A stretch of DNA of 64,000 bases from UBA7359 sp038142205 (GTDB lineage: Bacteria > Pseudomonadota > Gammaproteobacteria > Eutrophobiales > Eutrophobiaceae). Positions within the stretch are counted from its first letter, which is position 1, and each line of letters starts with the position of its first letter. The DNA is taken from positions 372,001 through 436,000 of the forward strand of contig JAYQJO010000001.1 of assembly GCA_038142205.1 (NCBI GenBank), read 5' to 3'. Below are positions 1 to 9,676 of the stretch, one piece after another. Both the position numbers and the translations under genes were made by a program. A model generated the notes under the pieces. The model was not told where the DNA came from, did no database searches, and saw only the letters and a list, made by a program, of their open reading frames with translations.

Positions 1-687
1 CGTTGAGATAACATGCATTTGGGGAATCTTGACTAATCTGCTGGCATAGTTTGTTGGGTTAATTGAACCTGTTAAAGCCGAGACATTATGTACTTCAACA
101 AATTTATCAATATCAATATTGCCAGCAATCGTTCTTAGGTCAATCACGTCATTACGATTAGCTGCTAGAATAGTCGCAATAGTCGCACCTCCAGAAAAAC
201 CAACTAGTCTAAGTCGATTAATATTTAATTCTTTTTTTATCGAGTCAATCGCTGTACTAATTGATTCAATAACTTCTTTAGAAGCTCGTTTGTTTGTCCA
301 ATATTCAGGTTTACAATTAGTTTCGTTATCAATGTTAATAAACTGGCAAGGACGTGCAAGATAAATAACTATGGGCGACATATCTGTAGCAGCTAGGTTT
401 AATGCAACAGGGTTATTCGGTGTAGGATTATTTGAAACCGTGTATTTATTTTTCCAGGCAAAGCCGTCGCCTTCAATATAGATAACCGCCGATTTTGAAG
501 CGACGTTTATTTTCTGATAACTGACAAGATTAAAAAGTGTGGTTCCAATGATCTTTTTTTCAAAATTATTGTTAGTTGAAAGGATCTCTGCCTGTTCTAA
601 TCGGCTTTGCAAGCTACTACAAGCAGTAAGGAGCAAAATAGACAGACACCCTAAAATTAACCTGTCTTTCACCATCAGGATAAACAT
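1..687 (-). CDS. putative lipoprotein alpha/beta-hydrolase (3' end outside window)
   Basis: The frame is open from ATG at 687 to base 1 (229 codons), so the C-terminus is missing; an in-frame ATG at 675 is an alternative start. A hydrophobic signal ends in a lipobox L-L-T-A-C with the lipidated Cys at residue 23, predicting an envelope lipoprotein. A G-F-S-G-G nucleophile elbow (Ser at about residue 165) and an upstream E-G-D-G-F-A-W segment (about 72-78) fit an alpha/beta-hydrolase fold. The catalytic Asp and His would lie in the missing part. It is the last visible gene of the minus-strand run that starts with the CHASE2 cyclase, 43 bases after the FecR-like gene. The substrate cannot be inferred. 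Confidence 0.72.
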   Translation of the reverse strand, partial: MFILMVKDRLILGCLSILLLTACSSLQSRLEQAEILSTNNNFEKKIIGTTLFNLVSYQKINVASKSAVIYIEGDGFAWKNKYTVSNNPTPNNPVALNLAATDMSPIVIYLARPCQFINIDNETNCKPEYWTNKRASKEVIESISTAIDSIKKELNINRLRLVGFSGGATIATILAANRNDVIDLRTIAGNIDIDKFVEVHNVSALTGSINPTNYASRLVKIPQMHVIST

Positions 688-730
688 ACAAAATAATTCG
701 CTATCCGGGTCTGGCTAAGCCCCGGTTTTC

Positions 731-1426
731 TTATCGGACTGGCCTTGGTGTGTTCATGCGCTGGATAGACTGCAAAGAACGCGTTAAGTTATTGATGGTT
801 TGTAGGCTCATGCGACGAGGTGGTGAAGGGGGACTGAATTGGTCTGGTATTTCAGTACCATAACCTGGTTCATCAATTATCACGCTGCCAAAAGAGTTGG
901 AAACTTCGATCGCTGTTTTTGTTTTTGAATCTTCAGACTGATCGAGTATGATCGTTGCTGAAGTTTCATCAACCTCGCCGACAACAGTGGTGCCGCGGAT
1001 ACCGATGGTAGCGACCGAAGTATTGACTTCCATTGCTTCCGGTTTTTCTTTTGCAATTAAGCCACTAACAAAACGAAATGTACCTTTTAATACTTCAACC
1101 GACGAACCATCTTGCTCGGGATTATTTTGATAAAGATATTGATTTACAAGCAGCGTCGCTTCAGGGCCTAATTCAAATCGTGTTTTATCGGTAAATAACA
1201 GTATTGCATTACTGTTTTTTTCAGTCGAAACACTGTCTTTTTCATAAATAGATTTCCCTATTTTTAATGAACGTTTTTCCTCTCCTTCAATCTGTGCAAA
1301 GACTTCTCCTTTTGATTTAAGTACCTTACCGGCTACCTCTTTAGCATAAACGGGTGAATTAAATAAAAATAATGATGTAAAGATGATATTAATGGATAAC
1401 GCTTTTATCATTATTGCTTTTTTCAT
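731..1426 (-). CDS. FecR-domain periplasmic protein
   Basis: 231 residues with an N-terminal signal peptide ending near V-Y-A-K (about residue 29). The body carries a FecR-type domain: the K-G-E-V-F segment, a 'glycine-phi-x-I-x-x-x-D-x-V-x-T' stretch around residues 56-68, A-I-L-L-F-T-D-K-T-R-F-E-L-G, and the conserved T-I-G-I-R-G-T motif near residue 142. It lacks the N-terminal anti-sigma helices of true FecR, so it is a secreted single-domain form. Such proteins recur next to CHASE2 cyclases and outer-membrane barrels, as here. It follows the autotransporter gene after 18 bases, so they are probably co-transcribed. Its ligand is unknown; a cell-surface sensing or scaffolding role is inference. 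Confidence 0.82.
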   Translation of the reverse strand: MKKAIMIKALSINIIFTSLFLFNSPVYAKEVAGKVLKSKGEVFAQIEGEEKRSLKIGKSIYEKDSVSTEKNSNAILLFTDKTRFELGPEATLLVNQYLYQNNPEQDGSSVEVLKGTFRFVSGLIAKEKPEAMEVNTSVATIGIRGTTVVGEVDETSATIILDQSEDSKTKTAIEVSNSFGSVIIDEPGYGTEIPDQFSPPSPPRRMSLQTINNLTRSLQSIQRMNTPRPVR

Positions 1427-1444
1427 AATAAAATTTCCAATATT

Positions 1445-2869
1445 TTAATAATCTATCCGTAGAGTAAGACTGACTCTGTCTTCATCGAAATTATCACGCC
1501 CCAGTCGTTTACTGTATTCCAGGTTGCCGCTGATACCTGATTTCTCAAAATAACGAACACCTGTAGTAAGTAAAATGTCATCTTTATCATTTGTTGGTTG
1601 CGGTCCGGAGGCAGCTACTACTTCCTGTAGTTGATAATCGTATTGATATGCAATGTTTAAGAAAGGTTCCCATTCCTTCATGCTATAGGCAGTCTCTCCA
1701 GCAATACTTACTGAGCTTACTTTTGAGCGGTTTTTGGCTACAGTAATGCCATTACTTTCTGTATATCCTTTAATGACACTGCTGGCATAAACTGAGCCAA
1801 CACGGCCACTTAATATCCAGTTATCAATAAATTTAATCGCATTTAAATTAAATGAGCCAAACCAGCGGTCTGCTGTTGGTGAACTTGTTACACGTGTTGT
1901 GCCAGCTGTACGAAATTGGTCATAACTTGCGTTAGAATAACCAATACTAAAATCAACACTTAATGTATCATCGAGCATAGCTCCAAAATAAGGCGCGATA
2001 GTAATGGTGTCCGTATTTTGATTACCGCCGTTAAAGCCTGTATCAATATCGCTGTTATCAAAACCTAGTGCCACACCAATAATCGCGGTATCCCATACTC
2101 TAAAATCAATACCGCCAAGAAAACTATGACTGCTACCATCAATGGCAGTAGAGCTTAAATCATTTTCAAAGTCAGTAAATGAATAGTTACCCCAGATACC
2201 ATAGGGAATTGTCACGCCATCACCGGCATTTACACCGAGCGAACCATCTAGTTGGAATCGATTTTGACCAAAGCGAGGAGAAAAAGATGAAATAAAGCTG
2301 CTTAACGCTGCACTAATATGACTGGAAATACCTGTTACAGTTGACTGTATAAGTGTATTAAATAAAAGTGCGTCTGTTATGGTACTACTTGGAGTATTTT
2401 CTGACGCGACAGTCGTTCCACCATCGGTTCTTGTTAAGGTGCCACTATTGATAGTTGTATCACAAGGATCTCCGTCTACAAAACCACCGACATTAGTAAT
2501 TGCAGTCGAAGAAAATGATCCACCCAGGGTGCCGCTATCGCCCGAAACATCAATAATAATGCTAAATGTAGTATTGTCATTAATGCCTGAAAGTACCGTA
2601 AAAGGGTCTGCTATTCCGGTAGAGTTATTTATAAACTGTCCACTACCACTTGTAATATTACCGTGATCATCTCCGACTAAGTTTAGTGTTAAACTACCTG
2701 TAAAGTTACCTTTGTCGGGGCAGGTGTTTGGTGGTGAAAAAGAGTCAAGATCAGTAATGCTTATCGTTCCTGAATAAGTACCCGATATATTATTGTAGGT
2801 AGCGGCATAGCTTAGATTAGAGACTAGAAAAAATATTGATGCCACAATTGTTATAAGTTGTCGTGTCAT
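1445..2869 (-). CDS. autotransporter-domain outer membrane protein
   Basis: Start chosen at ATG 2869 (M-T-R-Q-L), five bases after the cyclase stop; an earlier in-frame start at 2902 would overlap the cyclase and put 11 charged residues before the signal peptide. 474 residues: signal peptide ending near S-Y-A-A, a short Gly/Ser/Thr/Asp-rich secreted region (to about residue 165), then a C-terminal autotransporter beta-barrel of about 270 residues with alternating amphipathic strands and a terminal aromatic (R-I-D-Y). The passenger is small and has no recognisable catalytic motif. It sits in the operon cyclase - barrel - FecR - lipoprotein. Function beyond outer-membrane insertion is unknown. 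Confidence 0.78.
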   Translation of the reverse strand: MTRQLITIVASIFFLVSNLSYAATYNNISGTYSGTISITDLDSFSPPNTCPDKGNFTGSLTLNLVGDDHGNITSGSGQFINNSTGIADPFTVLSGINDNTTFSIIIDVSGDSGTLGGSFSSTAITNVGGFVDGDPCDTTINSGTLTRTDGGTTVASENTPSSTITDALLFNTLIQSTVTGISSHISAALSSFISSFSPRFGQNRFQLDGSLGVNAGDGVTIPYGIWGNYSFTDFENDLSSTAIDGSSHSFLGGIDFRVWDTAIIGVALGFDNSDIDTGFNGGNQNTDTITIAPYFGAMLDDTLSVDFSIGYSNASYDQFRTAGTTRVTSSPTADRWFGSFNLNAIKFIDNWILSGRVGSVYASSVIKGYTESNGITVAKNRSKVSSVSIAGETAYSMKEWEPFLNIAYQYDYQLQEVVAASGPQPTNDKDDILLTTGVRYFEKSGISGNLEYSKRLGRDNFDEDRVSLTLRIDY

Positions 2870-2873
2870 TTTA

Positions 2874-5117
2874 TTATTTAGTTTTATGTGTAAATACTCC
2901 ATCCCAATCTTTCTCAGGTGGGTGTAGTTTAAAGTTTTCGATACGTTCTATATATAAATTGTAAAACAAACTGTTAGATGAAATCAGTTTAAGAGTATTA
3001 AACAGATTCTCTGCTTGCTGCCAATCCTGATTACGGTAAGCTATTAGCGCTTTAGTCAACATCGATATTTCTTCTGACTCTTCTCGACTAATTTCTTCTT
3101 CGAGGGCAACCGGTTCAAAAATAGCAATTGGTTTATCTTTCCCTTTCACTTTTACCAAGTCAAGTTCTCGATAAACATATTCAGGCACGGCTTGCTTGGT
3201 TGTTTCGCTGACGATAAGTTCTACGCCATATGCCTTGGTCAAACCTTCGAGTCTGGAACCCAGATTCACTGCATCACCAAGGACAGTATACGACAAACGG
3301 AACTTTGATCCCATATTACCGACACTCATAGTACCGGTATTTAAGCCTACGCCAATATGCAAGGCCGGCCAGCCACGTTCCTGGAATTCGTGACGCAGAG
3401 CATGCATTCTTTCCAGCATTTCCATGGCCGTTTTTAAGGCATAACGGGCATGCTCATTATTTTCGATAGGCGCCCCCCAGAAAGCCATAACAGCATCGCC
3501 GATATATTTATCAATAGTCCCCCGGTTATAGTGAATAATCTTGGTCATCGGTGTTAAATATTCATTCATTAGTTCTGATAATTCTTCCGGTGTGAGTCCT
3601 TCTGAAATAGTCGTAAAACTCCGAACATCAGAAAATAAAACGGTCATCTCTCTGTTTTCCGCATCCAGCGTGTAGGAATTAGGATCAAAATTCATTTCAT
3701 CAATGAGTTCTGGTGGAATATATTGACCGAAAGTTGAGGCTATTTGCAGTTTGCCACGACGTTCAATAAAAAAGCCATACGACATATTAATAATGAAGAT
3801 GAACACAATGAGAATCAAACTACTTGCCAGAGGTATGACTATGCCCGATTGCCAAAGCCATAGATTAATACCGATTACTATTGCGGTGATTATTAAACTG
3901 CTAACTGTACTCATTAACGGACTTAATAGCGGCAGTAGTAAAGACAAAACCACACCGGTTAATAATAGTTGTAGTAATTCTGCTGCATCTACCCAAGCCA
4001 GACTGTGTTTGATCGTACCTTCGACTATTCCTGATATGAGGTTGGCATGAACTTCAACACCGGCATATTGTTTCTGCACTGGTGTGGTTCGCAAATCATA
4101 CAAGCCTGGGGCGGTTGTACCGATTAGTACAATGGCGCCTTCTAAAACAGTTTTTTCAATACGACCGTGGATGATGTCAGTAGCAGAAAGATATTGATAA
4201 CTTCCTTGTTTGCCACGATAAGGGACCAATGCTTGTATGTCTTTATCGACGGGAATAGGTTCCAGATATTCCAGTTCCAGTTTTTCTAATGATGGATAAG
4301 CTGTGTTATAGTTTTTCTCAAAAACTGGAGTGATTGCTTCAATCTCAAACAATTTTCTTATCATTGCAAGCGATAGTGTTTCGTAGAAGTGACCTTGATA
4401 TTCGTATAACAAAGGTACTTTTCTAACGACACCGTCATTATCTAACGATAGAGAAAAATGTCCTGCACTAACAGCAGCATTCTGCAATATTTTTATATTG
4501 GCGTTATAGCCTTTCGCTTTTTTTGAAAAAATATTTTTATCTTTAAACTTATCTCTATGAAATACAGGTTTAGGAAGCTCACCGTTTTTTGTTGAGGTGC
4601 CGGAAACGTTTTCATCATGAAAGTAGTAGCCAAGGACTACATTATTATTAGTAAAACTATTGGCGAGTTGTTTGTCGTAATCGAGTTGGCTTTCTAATTC
4701 GGAAACAATCTTTTTATATTCATCTATTTCTGCAAGGCGATCTCTGCTTAGTACTTGTAAAATTTTTAAACCGGAACTTTCATCTGGTTCAGGAAATACG
4801 ATATCAAAACCCACTAACGACACGGCGTAGTTTTTGAATAACTCATCGCCTAATCGCACAAGTTGGGTTCTACTCCATGGCCCCCGGCCAAGTTCACTTA
4901 ACCTTTTTTCATCAATATCGACAATAATAAGACTTTCATCTGTATCGTTCGGCATGGTTGAAATAATGCGTAAGTCATATAAAAAATTTTCCGTACGCTC
5001 AATAATTGACCAATGAAATTTATTGCCTGTATGAAGTATTAATACAGCAGTTGTAAGTAGCGTAATAATTATTAAAGGATACTGGCGTTTTAATCTTAGA
5101 GTTATATTTTTGAGCAT
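2874..5117 (-). CDS. CHASE2-domain adenylate/guanylate cyclase
   Basis: Class III nucleotide cyclase of 747 residues. ATG 5117 is chosen because GAAGAG lies 7 bases upstream; a TTG at 5132 is possible but its nearest AAGGAG is too far away. Order: one N-terminal membrane helix, an extracytoplasmic CHASE2 sensor (about 30-385, with the typical V-G-F-D-I-V-F-P-E-P and V-L-I-G-T-T-A-P-G motifs), two or three helices (about 385-450), then the catalytic domain (about 485-665) with F-S-D-V-R-S-F-T and G-D-A-V-M-A-F-W-G-A-P, supplying the metal-binding aspartates. A short TPR-like C-terminus follows. It makes a cyclic nucleotide in response to an envelope signal; cAMP is the usual product but specificity is not proven here. 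First gene of the minus-strand operon. Confidence 0.9.
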   Translation of the reverse strand: MLKNITLRLKRQYPLIIITLLTTAVLILHTGNKFHWSIIERTENFLYDLRIISTMPNDTDESLIIVDIDEKRLSELGRGPWSRTQLVRLGDELFKNYAVSLVGFDIVFPEPDESSGLKILQVLSRDRLAEIDEYKKIVSELESQLDYDKQLANSFTNNNVVLGYYFHDENVSGTSTKNGELPKPVFHRDKFKDKNIFSKKAKGYNANIKILQNAAVSAGHFSLSLDNDGVVRKVPLLYEYQGHFYETLSLAMIRKLFEIEAITPVFEKNYNTAYPSLEKLELEYLEPIPVDKDIQALVPYRGKQGSYQYLSATDIIHGRIEKTVLEGAIVLIGTTAPGLYDLRTTPVQKQYAGVEVHANLISGIVEGTIKHSLAWVDAAELLQLLLTGVVLSLLLPLLSPLMSTVSSLIITAIVIGINLWLWQSGIVIPLASSLILIVFIFIINMSYGFFIERRGKLQIASTFGQYIPPELIDEMNFDPNSYTLDAENREMTVLFSDVRSFTTISEGLTPEELSELMNEYLTPMTKIIHYNRGTIDKYIGDAVMAFWGAPIENNEHARYALKTAMEMLERMHALRHEFQERGWPALHIGVGLNTGTMSVGNMGSKFRLSYTVLGDAVNLGSRLEGLTKAYGVELIVSETTKQAVPEYVYRELDLVKVKGKDKPIAIFEPVALEEEISREESEEISMLTKALIAYRNQDWQQAENLFNTLKLISSNSLFYNLYIERIENFKLHPPEKDWDGVFTHKTK

Positions 5118-5223
5118 ACCATTACTCTTCAAAATTAGTGAAGAGTATCTCCTTCTTGTTTTTTATTTACAGTATAATAAAAAAAATGATTATTTTAGAG
5201 TTAATTCTAAAGCCTTTAAGTAA

Positions 5224-5997
5224 ATGATAAAAAATCTAAGAATACTCATTCTTCTATATGTGCTATTAATAGTTGCAGTTGGCTCCTGGTTGAGTAAGGT
5301 CAGGAGTACAGACTGGGACAAACCTTTAAATGTCATTGTTTATTCCATTAATGCCGATGGGCGGAGCGCGACGCAAAAGTATATTAATAACATTGAAAAT
5401 TCAGATTTCATTGATATTGAAGATTTTTTTCAGCGTGAAGCAAAAAAATATAACCTAACATTAAACAAGCCCATCGATATCTCTTATGCGGGTGAATTAA
5501 ATGCGAAACCACCAATGTCGCCCAGAGCAGGTTCTCAATTATCAATCATGCTATGGAGTCTGAAGCTTCGTTACTGGGTCTGGAAGAACGATAACTACCC
5601 TTATCCTCAAGATGTAACTATTTATGTTTTATATTTCGATCCGGAAATAACAAAAACCGTAGCGCATTCTCTCGGTTTACAAAAGGGATTGATTGGAATT
5701 GTTAATGCTTTTGCCAGTAAAAACATGAAAAAGGAAAATAATGTCATTATTGTACATGAGTTATTACATACTATTGGCGCGATAGATAAGTATGATCCTA
5801 AAACGAATCAGCCACTCTACCCGATAGGTTATGTCAATACTGAGCAACAACCTTTATATCCACAGGAAAAAGCAGAGATTATGGCAGGACGTATTGCTGT
5901 ATCAGAAAATAAGGCTGAGCAACCGGAAAAACTAGAAAAAGTCGTTATCGGTGAATCTACTGCTATAGAAATCAATTGGTTAGTAATTCCAAAATAA
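5224..5997 (+). CDS. membrane-anchored putative metzincin-type zinc protease
   Basis: 257 residues with one N-terminal membrane helix (about 5-23) and an extracytoplasmic body. At about residues 178-188 it carries H-E-L-L-H-T-I-G-A-I-D, which fits the HEXXHXXGXXD zinc signature of snapalysin-type metzincins, followed about 40 residues later by E-I-M-A-G-R, a plausible Met-turn. I know no named family matching the rest. It stands alone, divergent from the cyclase operon and about 70 bases before typA. No propeptide or secretion signal beyond the anchor is visible. The zinc-binding assignment is good; protease activity and substrate are inference. Confidence 0.68.
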   Translation: MIKNLRILILLYVLLIVAVGSWLSKVRSTDWDKPLNVIVYSINADGRSATQKYINNIENSDFIDIEDFFQREAKKYNLTLNKPIDISYAGELNAKPPMSPRAGSQLSIMLWSLKLRYWVWKNDNYPYPQDVTIYVLYFDPEITKTVAHSLGLQKGLIGIVNAFASKNMKKENNVIIVHELLHTIGAIDKYDPKTNQPLYPIGYVNTEQQPLYPQEKAEIMAGRIAVSENKAEQPEKLEKVVIGESTAIEINWLVIPK

Positions 5998-6071
5998 GAA
6001 ATCGGAAACAAAAGTCCACATTTCGTATTCTATCTGTATAATCGCCGATTTTTGTTCAAGGCGAGCTAAAA

Positions 6072-7889
6072 GTGACTCAGAAACTCCGAAATATTGCGAT
6101 TATCGCACACGTTGACCATGGTAAAACTACGCTGGTAGATAAATTACTGGAGCAATCGGGTACGCTGGATTCCCGTGCCGCGCCTACTGAGCGCATGATG
6201 GATTCTAATGAACTGGAAAAGGAGAGAGGCATTACTATTCTCTCCAAAAATACGGCAATTCGTTGGAATGATTATCGTATTAATATTGTCGACACACCGG
6301 GACACGCTGATTTTGGTGGTGAAGTTGAACGAGTCCTTTCCATGGTCGACTCGGTTCTACTACTGGTGGATGCGGTTGATGGCCCGATGCCGCAAACTCG
6401 ATTTGTCACACAAAAAGCATTCGCTATGGGTTTTAAACCTATTGTCGTTATTAATAAAATTGACCGCGATGGTGCTCGTCCGGATTGGGTATTAGATCAA
6501 ACTTTTGATCTTTTCGATAAATTGGGTGCAACCGATGAGCAACTCGATTTTCCTGTCGTTTACGCCTCAGCATTGAATGGCTATGCGGGAATGGAAAGTG
6601 AGGTACGTGAAGGCGATATGACACCTTTATTTGAAACCATTGTTGAACAAGTTTCTGCGCCTGACGTAGATGAAATTGGCCCATTACAAATGCAGATCTC
6701 AACACTGGATTACAATAACTATGTTGGTGTTATTGGTATAGGTCGGATTAAACGTGGCACAATAAAAACAGGTATGCCTGTCGGTGTTATTAATAGCGAA
6801 GGTAAAACACGTAAAGGCAAAATTTCTCAGGTCTATAGCTTTCTTGGCCTGGACAGAATTGAAGTTGAATCAGCTTCTGCCGGTGATATTGTTGCAATAG
6901 CCGGTCTCGATCCTTTAAATATTTCAGACACGCTTTGTGATTCTGAAAATATTGAAGCATTACCCGCATTATCCGTTGATGAACCAACAATCAGTATGAC
7001 TTTTCAGCCCAATACTTCTCCATTTTCAGGTAGAGAAGGTAAGTATGTCACCAGTCGAAATATTTGGGATCGTTTACAGCAAGAGTTAAAAACAAATGTT
7101 GCATTAAGAGTAGAAACAACGGAAGACGCAGATAAGTATCGTGTTTCGGGTCGCGGCGAATTACATATTTCTGTCTTGATCGAAACAATGCGACGAGAAG
7201 GCTATGAAGTGGCAGTTGGTCGACCACAGGTAATTGTCCATGAAGTCGGCGATAAAAAGGAAGAACCTTATGAACAATTAACAGTTGATATCGAAGCTGA
7301 CCATCAAGGCGCTGTTATGGAAAAGTTAGGTGAACGCCGTGCAGATTTAAAAAACATGCAGCCCGATGGTAAAGGCAGGGTACGTCTGGAGTATATTATT
7401 CCTGCAAGGGGCTTAATCGGTTTTCGTACAGAGTTTTTAACATTAACTTCGGGTACAGGTTTACTCTATAACGTGTTTGATCATTACGGCCCTTATCTTT
7501 CTATGAGTATTGGGCAACGCATTAATGGTGTCTTAATTTCAAATGGACAGGGCAAAGCAGCAGGTTATTCATTATTTAATCTACAGGAACGCGGTAAATT
7601 GTTTATTGGTCATGCTGAAGAAGTTTATGAAGGCATGATTGTCGGTATACATTCACGTGATAATGATTTAGTTGTTAACGCATTAAAAGGTAAACAGTTA
7701 ACTAATGTTCGTGCTTCAGGTACTGATGAAAACATTGTACTAACACCTCCTATTAGAATGACTTTGGAACAAGCATTAGAGTTTATTGATGATGATGAGC
7801 TGGTAGAAGTCACTCCGAGATCAATTAGGCTCCGTAAGAAATATTTAAAAGAACACGAACCTAAAAGTGCTTCAAGAAAAGTAGGATAA
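6072..7889 (+). CDS. typA: translational GTPase TypA/BipA
   Basis: 605 residues, the normal length for TypA/BipA, a ribosome-binding GTPase involved in 50S assembly and stress or cold adaptation. G1 A-H-V-D-H-G-K-T-T-L (about 11-20), switch region E-R-G-I-T-I, G3 D-T-P-G-H and G4 N-K-I-D are all present, followed by domains II, III, V and the BipA-specific C-terminus with G-Q-G-K-A-A-G-Y. The start is GTG at 6072 (V-T-Q-K-L read as Met); no better ATG lies nearby. Followed by a strong bidirectional hairpin at 7926. No lesion seen. Confidence 0.97.
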   Translation: MTQKLRNIAIIAHVDHGKTTLVDKLLEQSGTLDSRAAPTERMMDSNELEKERGITILSKNTAIRWNDYRINIVDTPGHADFGGEVERVLSMVDSVLLLVDAVDGPMPQTRFVTQKAFAMGFKPIVVINKIDRDGARPDWVLDQTFDLFDKLGATDEQLDFPVVYASALNGYAGMESEVREGDMTPLFETIVEQVSAPDVDEIGPLQMQISTLDYNNYVGVIGIGRIKRGTIKTGMPVGVINSEGKTRKGKISQVYSFLGLDRIEVESASAGDIVAIAGLDPLNISDTLCDSENIEALPALSVDEPTISMTFQPNTSPFSGREGKYVTSRNIWDRLQQELKTNVALRVETTEDADKYRVSGRGELHISVLIETMRREGYEVAVGRPQVIVHEVGDKKEEPYEQLTVDIEADHQGAVMEKLGERRADLKNMQPDGKGRVRLEYIIPARGLIGFRTEFLTLTSGTGLLYNVFDHYGPYLSMSIGQRINGVLISNGQGKAAGYSLFNLQERGKLFIGHAEEVYEGMIVGIHSRDNDLVVNALKGKQLTNVRASGTDENIVLTPPIRMTLEQALEFIDDDELVEVTPRSIRLRKKYLKEHEPKSASRKVG

Positions 7890-7925
7890 TTATTAAGCTT
7901 AGAATAAAGTTTGATTTTAATTTTG

Positions 7926-7957
7926 AAAACCGAACTATAAATATAGTTCGGTTTTTT
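7926..7957. terminator. bidirectional rho-independent terminator between typA and the DUF4139 gene
   Basis: A 14-bp inverted repeat (7926-7939 with 7942-7955, core AACCGAACTATA) with a 2-base centre, A-run on the left and T-run on the right, so it can terminate both convergent genes. Confidence 0.88.
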
Positions 7958-7966
7958 TGTGTTTAA

Positions 7967-9406
7967 TTAATATCGCACTAACGCAGTGTATTCTAAAGTT
8001 GTGCTGCCTTCAGCAGGAACTTTGATTTGCCATTCGGCTGTACCGGATGCGACTTTATTAAACTTGTGACTGCTTTCTTCTATTTTCCAATCACCGGGAA
8101 TAGGTTCTCTAACTACAACAGTTACCGTTTCTGATTTTGCATTTTTAATGTTGATTTCATAAGAACTTTCGTAAGCATAATTATACTTTCCGTATGCATT
8201 ACGTTTCTTAAAATTAGTTTGTTTTTTATCAGCAGTGATATCAAATGCATGGCCCAGTTTTAAACGAACATCTTCATTTTTAGGAGTGTGGTCTATCTTA
8301 TCTTCACCGATAAATTGTGCATTACCTGATTTGTCTTTTTTATAAACTCTAACGATGCCTTTGGGTAAGGGCATGCCAAGGCCTGATTTTTCCTTATTTT
8401 TAAATTCTACAAAAACGCCGACTTTTAGTTTCTGACCAATATCACCATAACTGCGTTGGTAGTAGTAATTGCTGCCTTGTAATAGAAACTCCTTATTCAC
8501 TGGAATCTGAGTTGCTGATAATAACGAGACTTGTTTCTTTTGCTTGTCAGAAATGGTGGTAGGTCGGTTTAAACTGTATAAATGATATTCGAATAGACTT
8601 TCCTGTTGCATTGCTGGCGCAGCATCGGCCATTTCCATAACAGACATGTTAGCACGGGCTACTTTTCTAAATTCATTTTTTACAACATTTACATCACCGG
8701 CTACCAATTGAAGTTTTGCATTGTTGTAACTGGTTCCACTTGTATTATTAAGCGTTACCCAACCGACTAAATCGAGTTTGTCATCATTAGCATTGAGTTC
8801 GGCAACATAATCTGCTTTCCAGGATAAACCTGCAGATAAATAACTTAATTCAACATCCTGCGATTTTGAAGTTGAACTGTTAAGTTGTATCACCAAAGTA
8901 GGTTGGTCACGTAGGTTTTCTGGCACTTTATTAAAAATGTAGCGACCTCTTGGGTTGGTTTCAATGCGATCATCAATTTGTACAACAATCCCGTTGTTTG
9001 TACTCAGTATCGTTGCCGATTCAATTTTTTCTTCTCCCGTTGCCGGGTTCATTGATGCAATTTGAACTTGTTTACCTACGTATTTTTCCAGTAGTTTTTG
9101 TGGTGTTAATAAATCGAAATCAAAGTTTTGTTCGATGACTTTCAATTCGGCATTGTTAAGGTTTCTTAATAAAGCTGTTTCTGCTCTCATTTTTGCGCTG
9201 ACACCACGGAAGGCTAACAGATTAAAACCCTTATCCAGCGTAATCGTGCGCTGATCTTTAATTAAAGCCAGGTTTTCATTATAGATAGTGACTGCAACGG
9301 AAGTTTGATCTTTGAGAGAGGTGCGTTTTTCTTCTTCGCTTGCATATGATGTTGTGGAAATTAAGGCAAAAACTATAACGAATAAAATAGGTCTTATTGA
9401 TTCCAT
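7967..9406 (-). CDS. DUF4139 domain-containing exported protein
   Basis: 479 residues with a signal peptide (cleavage near T-S-Y-A-S, residue 23). The body matches the DUF4139 type: V-A-V-T-I-Y-N-E-N-L-A-L-I near the start, a central S-A-G-L-S-W-K-A-D-Y motif (about 190-200), and the C-terminal segment ending P-A-E-G-S-T-T-L-E-Y-T. The family is secreted and mostly beta-sheet with no established activity. It is monocistronic, convergent with typA across the shared terminator. ATG at 9406 is preceded by a GGAG-type ribosome site. Function unknown. Confidence 0.83.
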   Translation of the reverse strand: MESIRPILFVIVFALISTTSYASEEEKRTSLKDQTSVAVTIYNENLALIKDQRTITLDKGFNLLAFRGVSAKMRAETALLRNLNNAELKVIEQNFDFDLLTPQKLLEKYVGKQVQIASMNPATGEEKIESATILSTNNGIVVQIDDRIETNPRGRYIFNKVPENLRDQPTLVIQLNSSTSKSQDVELSYLSAGLSWKADYVAELNANDDKLDLVGWVTLNNTSGTSYNNAKLQLVAGDVNVVKNEFRKVARANMSVMEMADAAPAMQQESLFEYHLYSLNRPTTISDKQKKQVSLLSATQIPVNKEFLLQGSNYYYQRSYGDIGQKLKVGVFVEFKNKEKSGLGMPLPKGIVRVYKKDKSGNAQFIGEDKIDHTPKNEDVRLKLGHAFDITADKKQTNFKKRNAYGKYNYAYESSYEINIKNAKSETVTVVVREPIPGDWKIEESSHKFNKVASGTAEWQIKVPAEGSTTLEYTALVRY

Positions 9407-9676
9407 TTATTTTCTCCAGTTAGGAAAGCGAATTTTTATAAGTTTATTAATATATTCACATAAGACTTAGAAAAGTTTTAATAGTTTCTAATCTGTTATT
9501 TAGGCTGTCGCTTTGGGTTCTGTGCCAGTTTTGTTTGTGTGTGCTTTCGATTTTGAATTCTGTATCGCTAATATGGATGTAATCGCTTAGTGTTTGCTAG
9601 AAATATTAATGCTACCCCTTTCCCTTGGAGATAAAAAACATCTGTTTTGGTTTTCTGTTTATTAATATTGAAGCTT

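Noticed and set aside
119..364. Plus-strand gene at the left edge
   Set aside because: It is antisense to the lipoprotein hydrolase, whose signal, lipobox and nucleophile elbow are clear.
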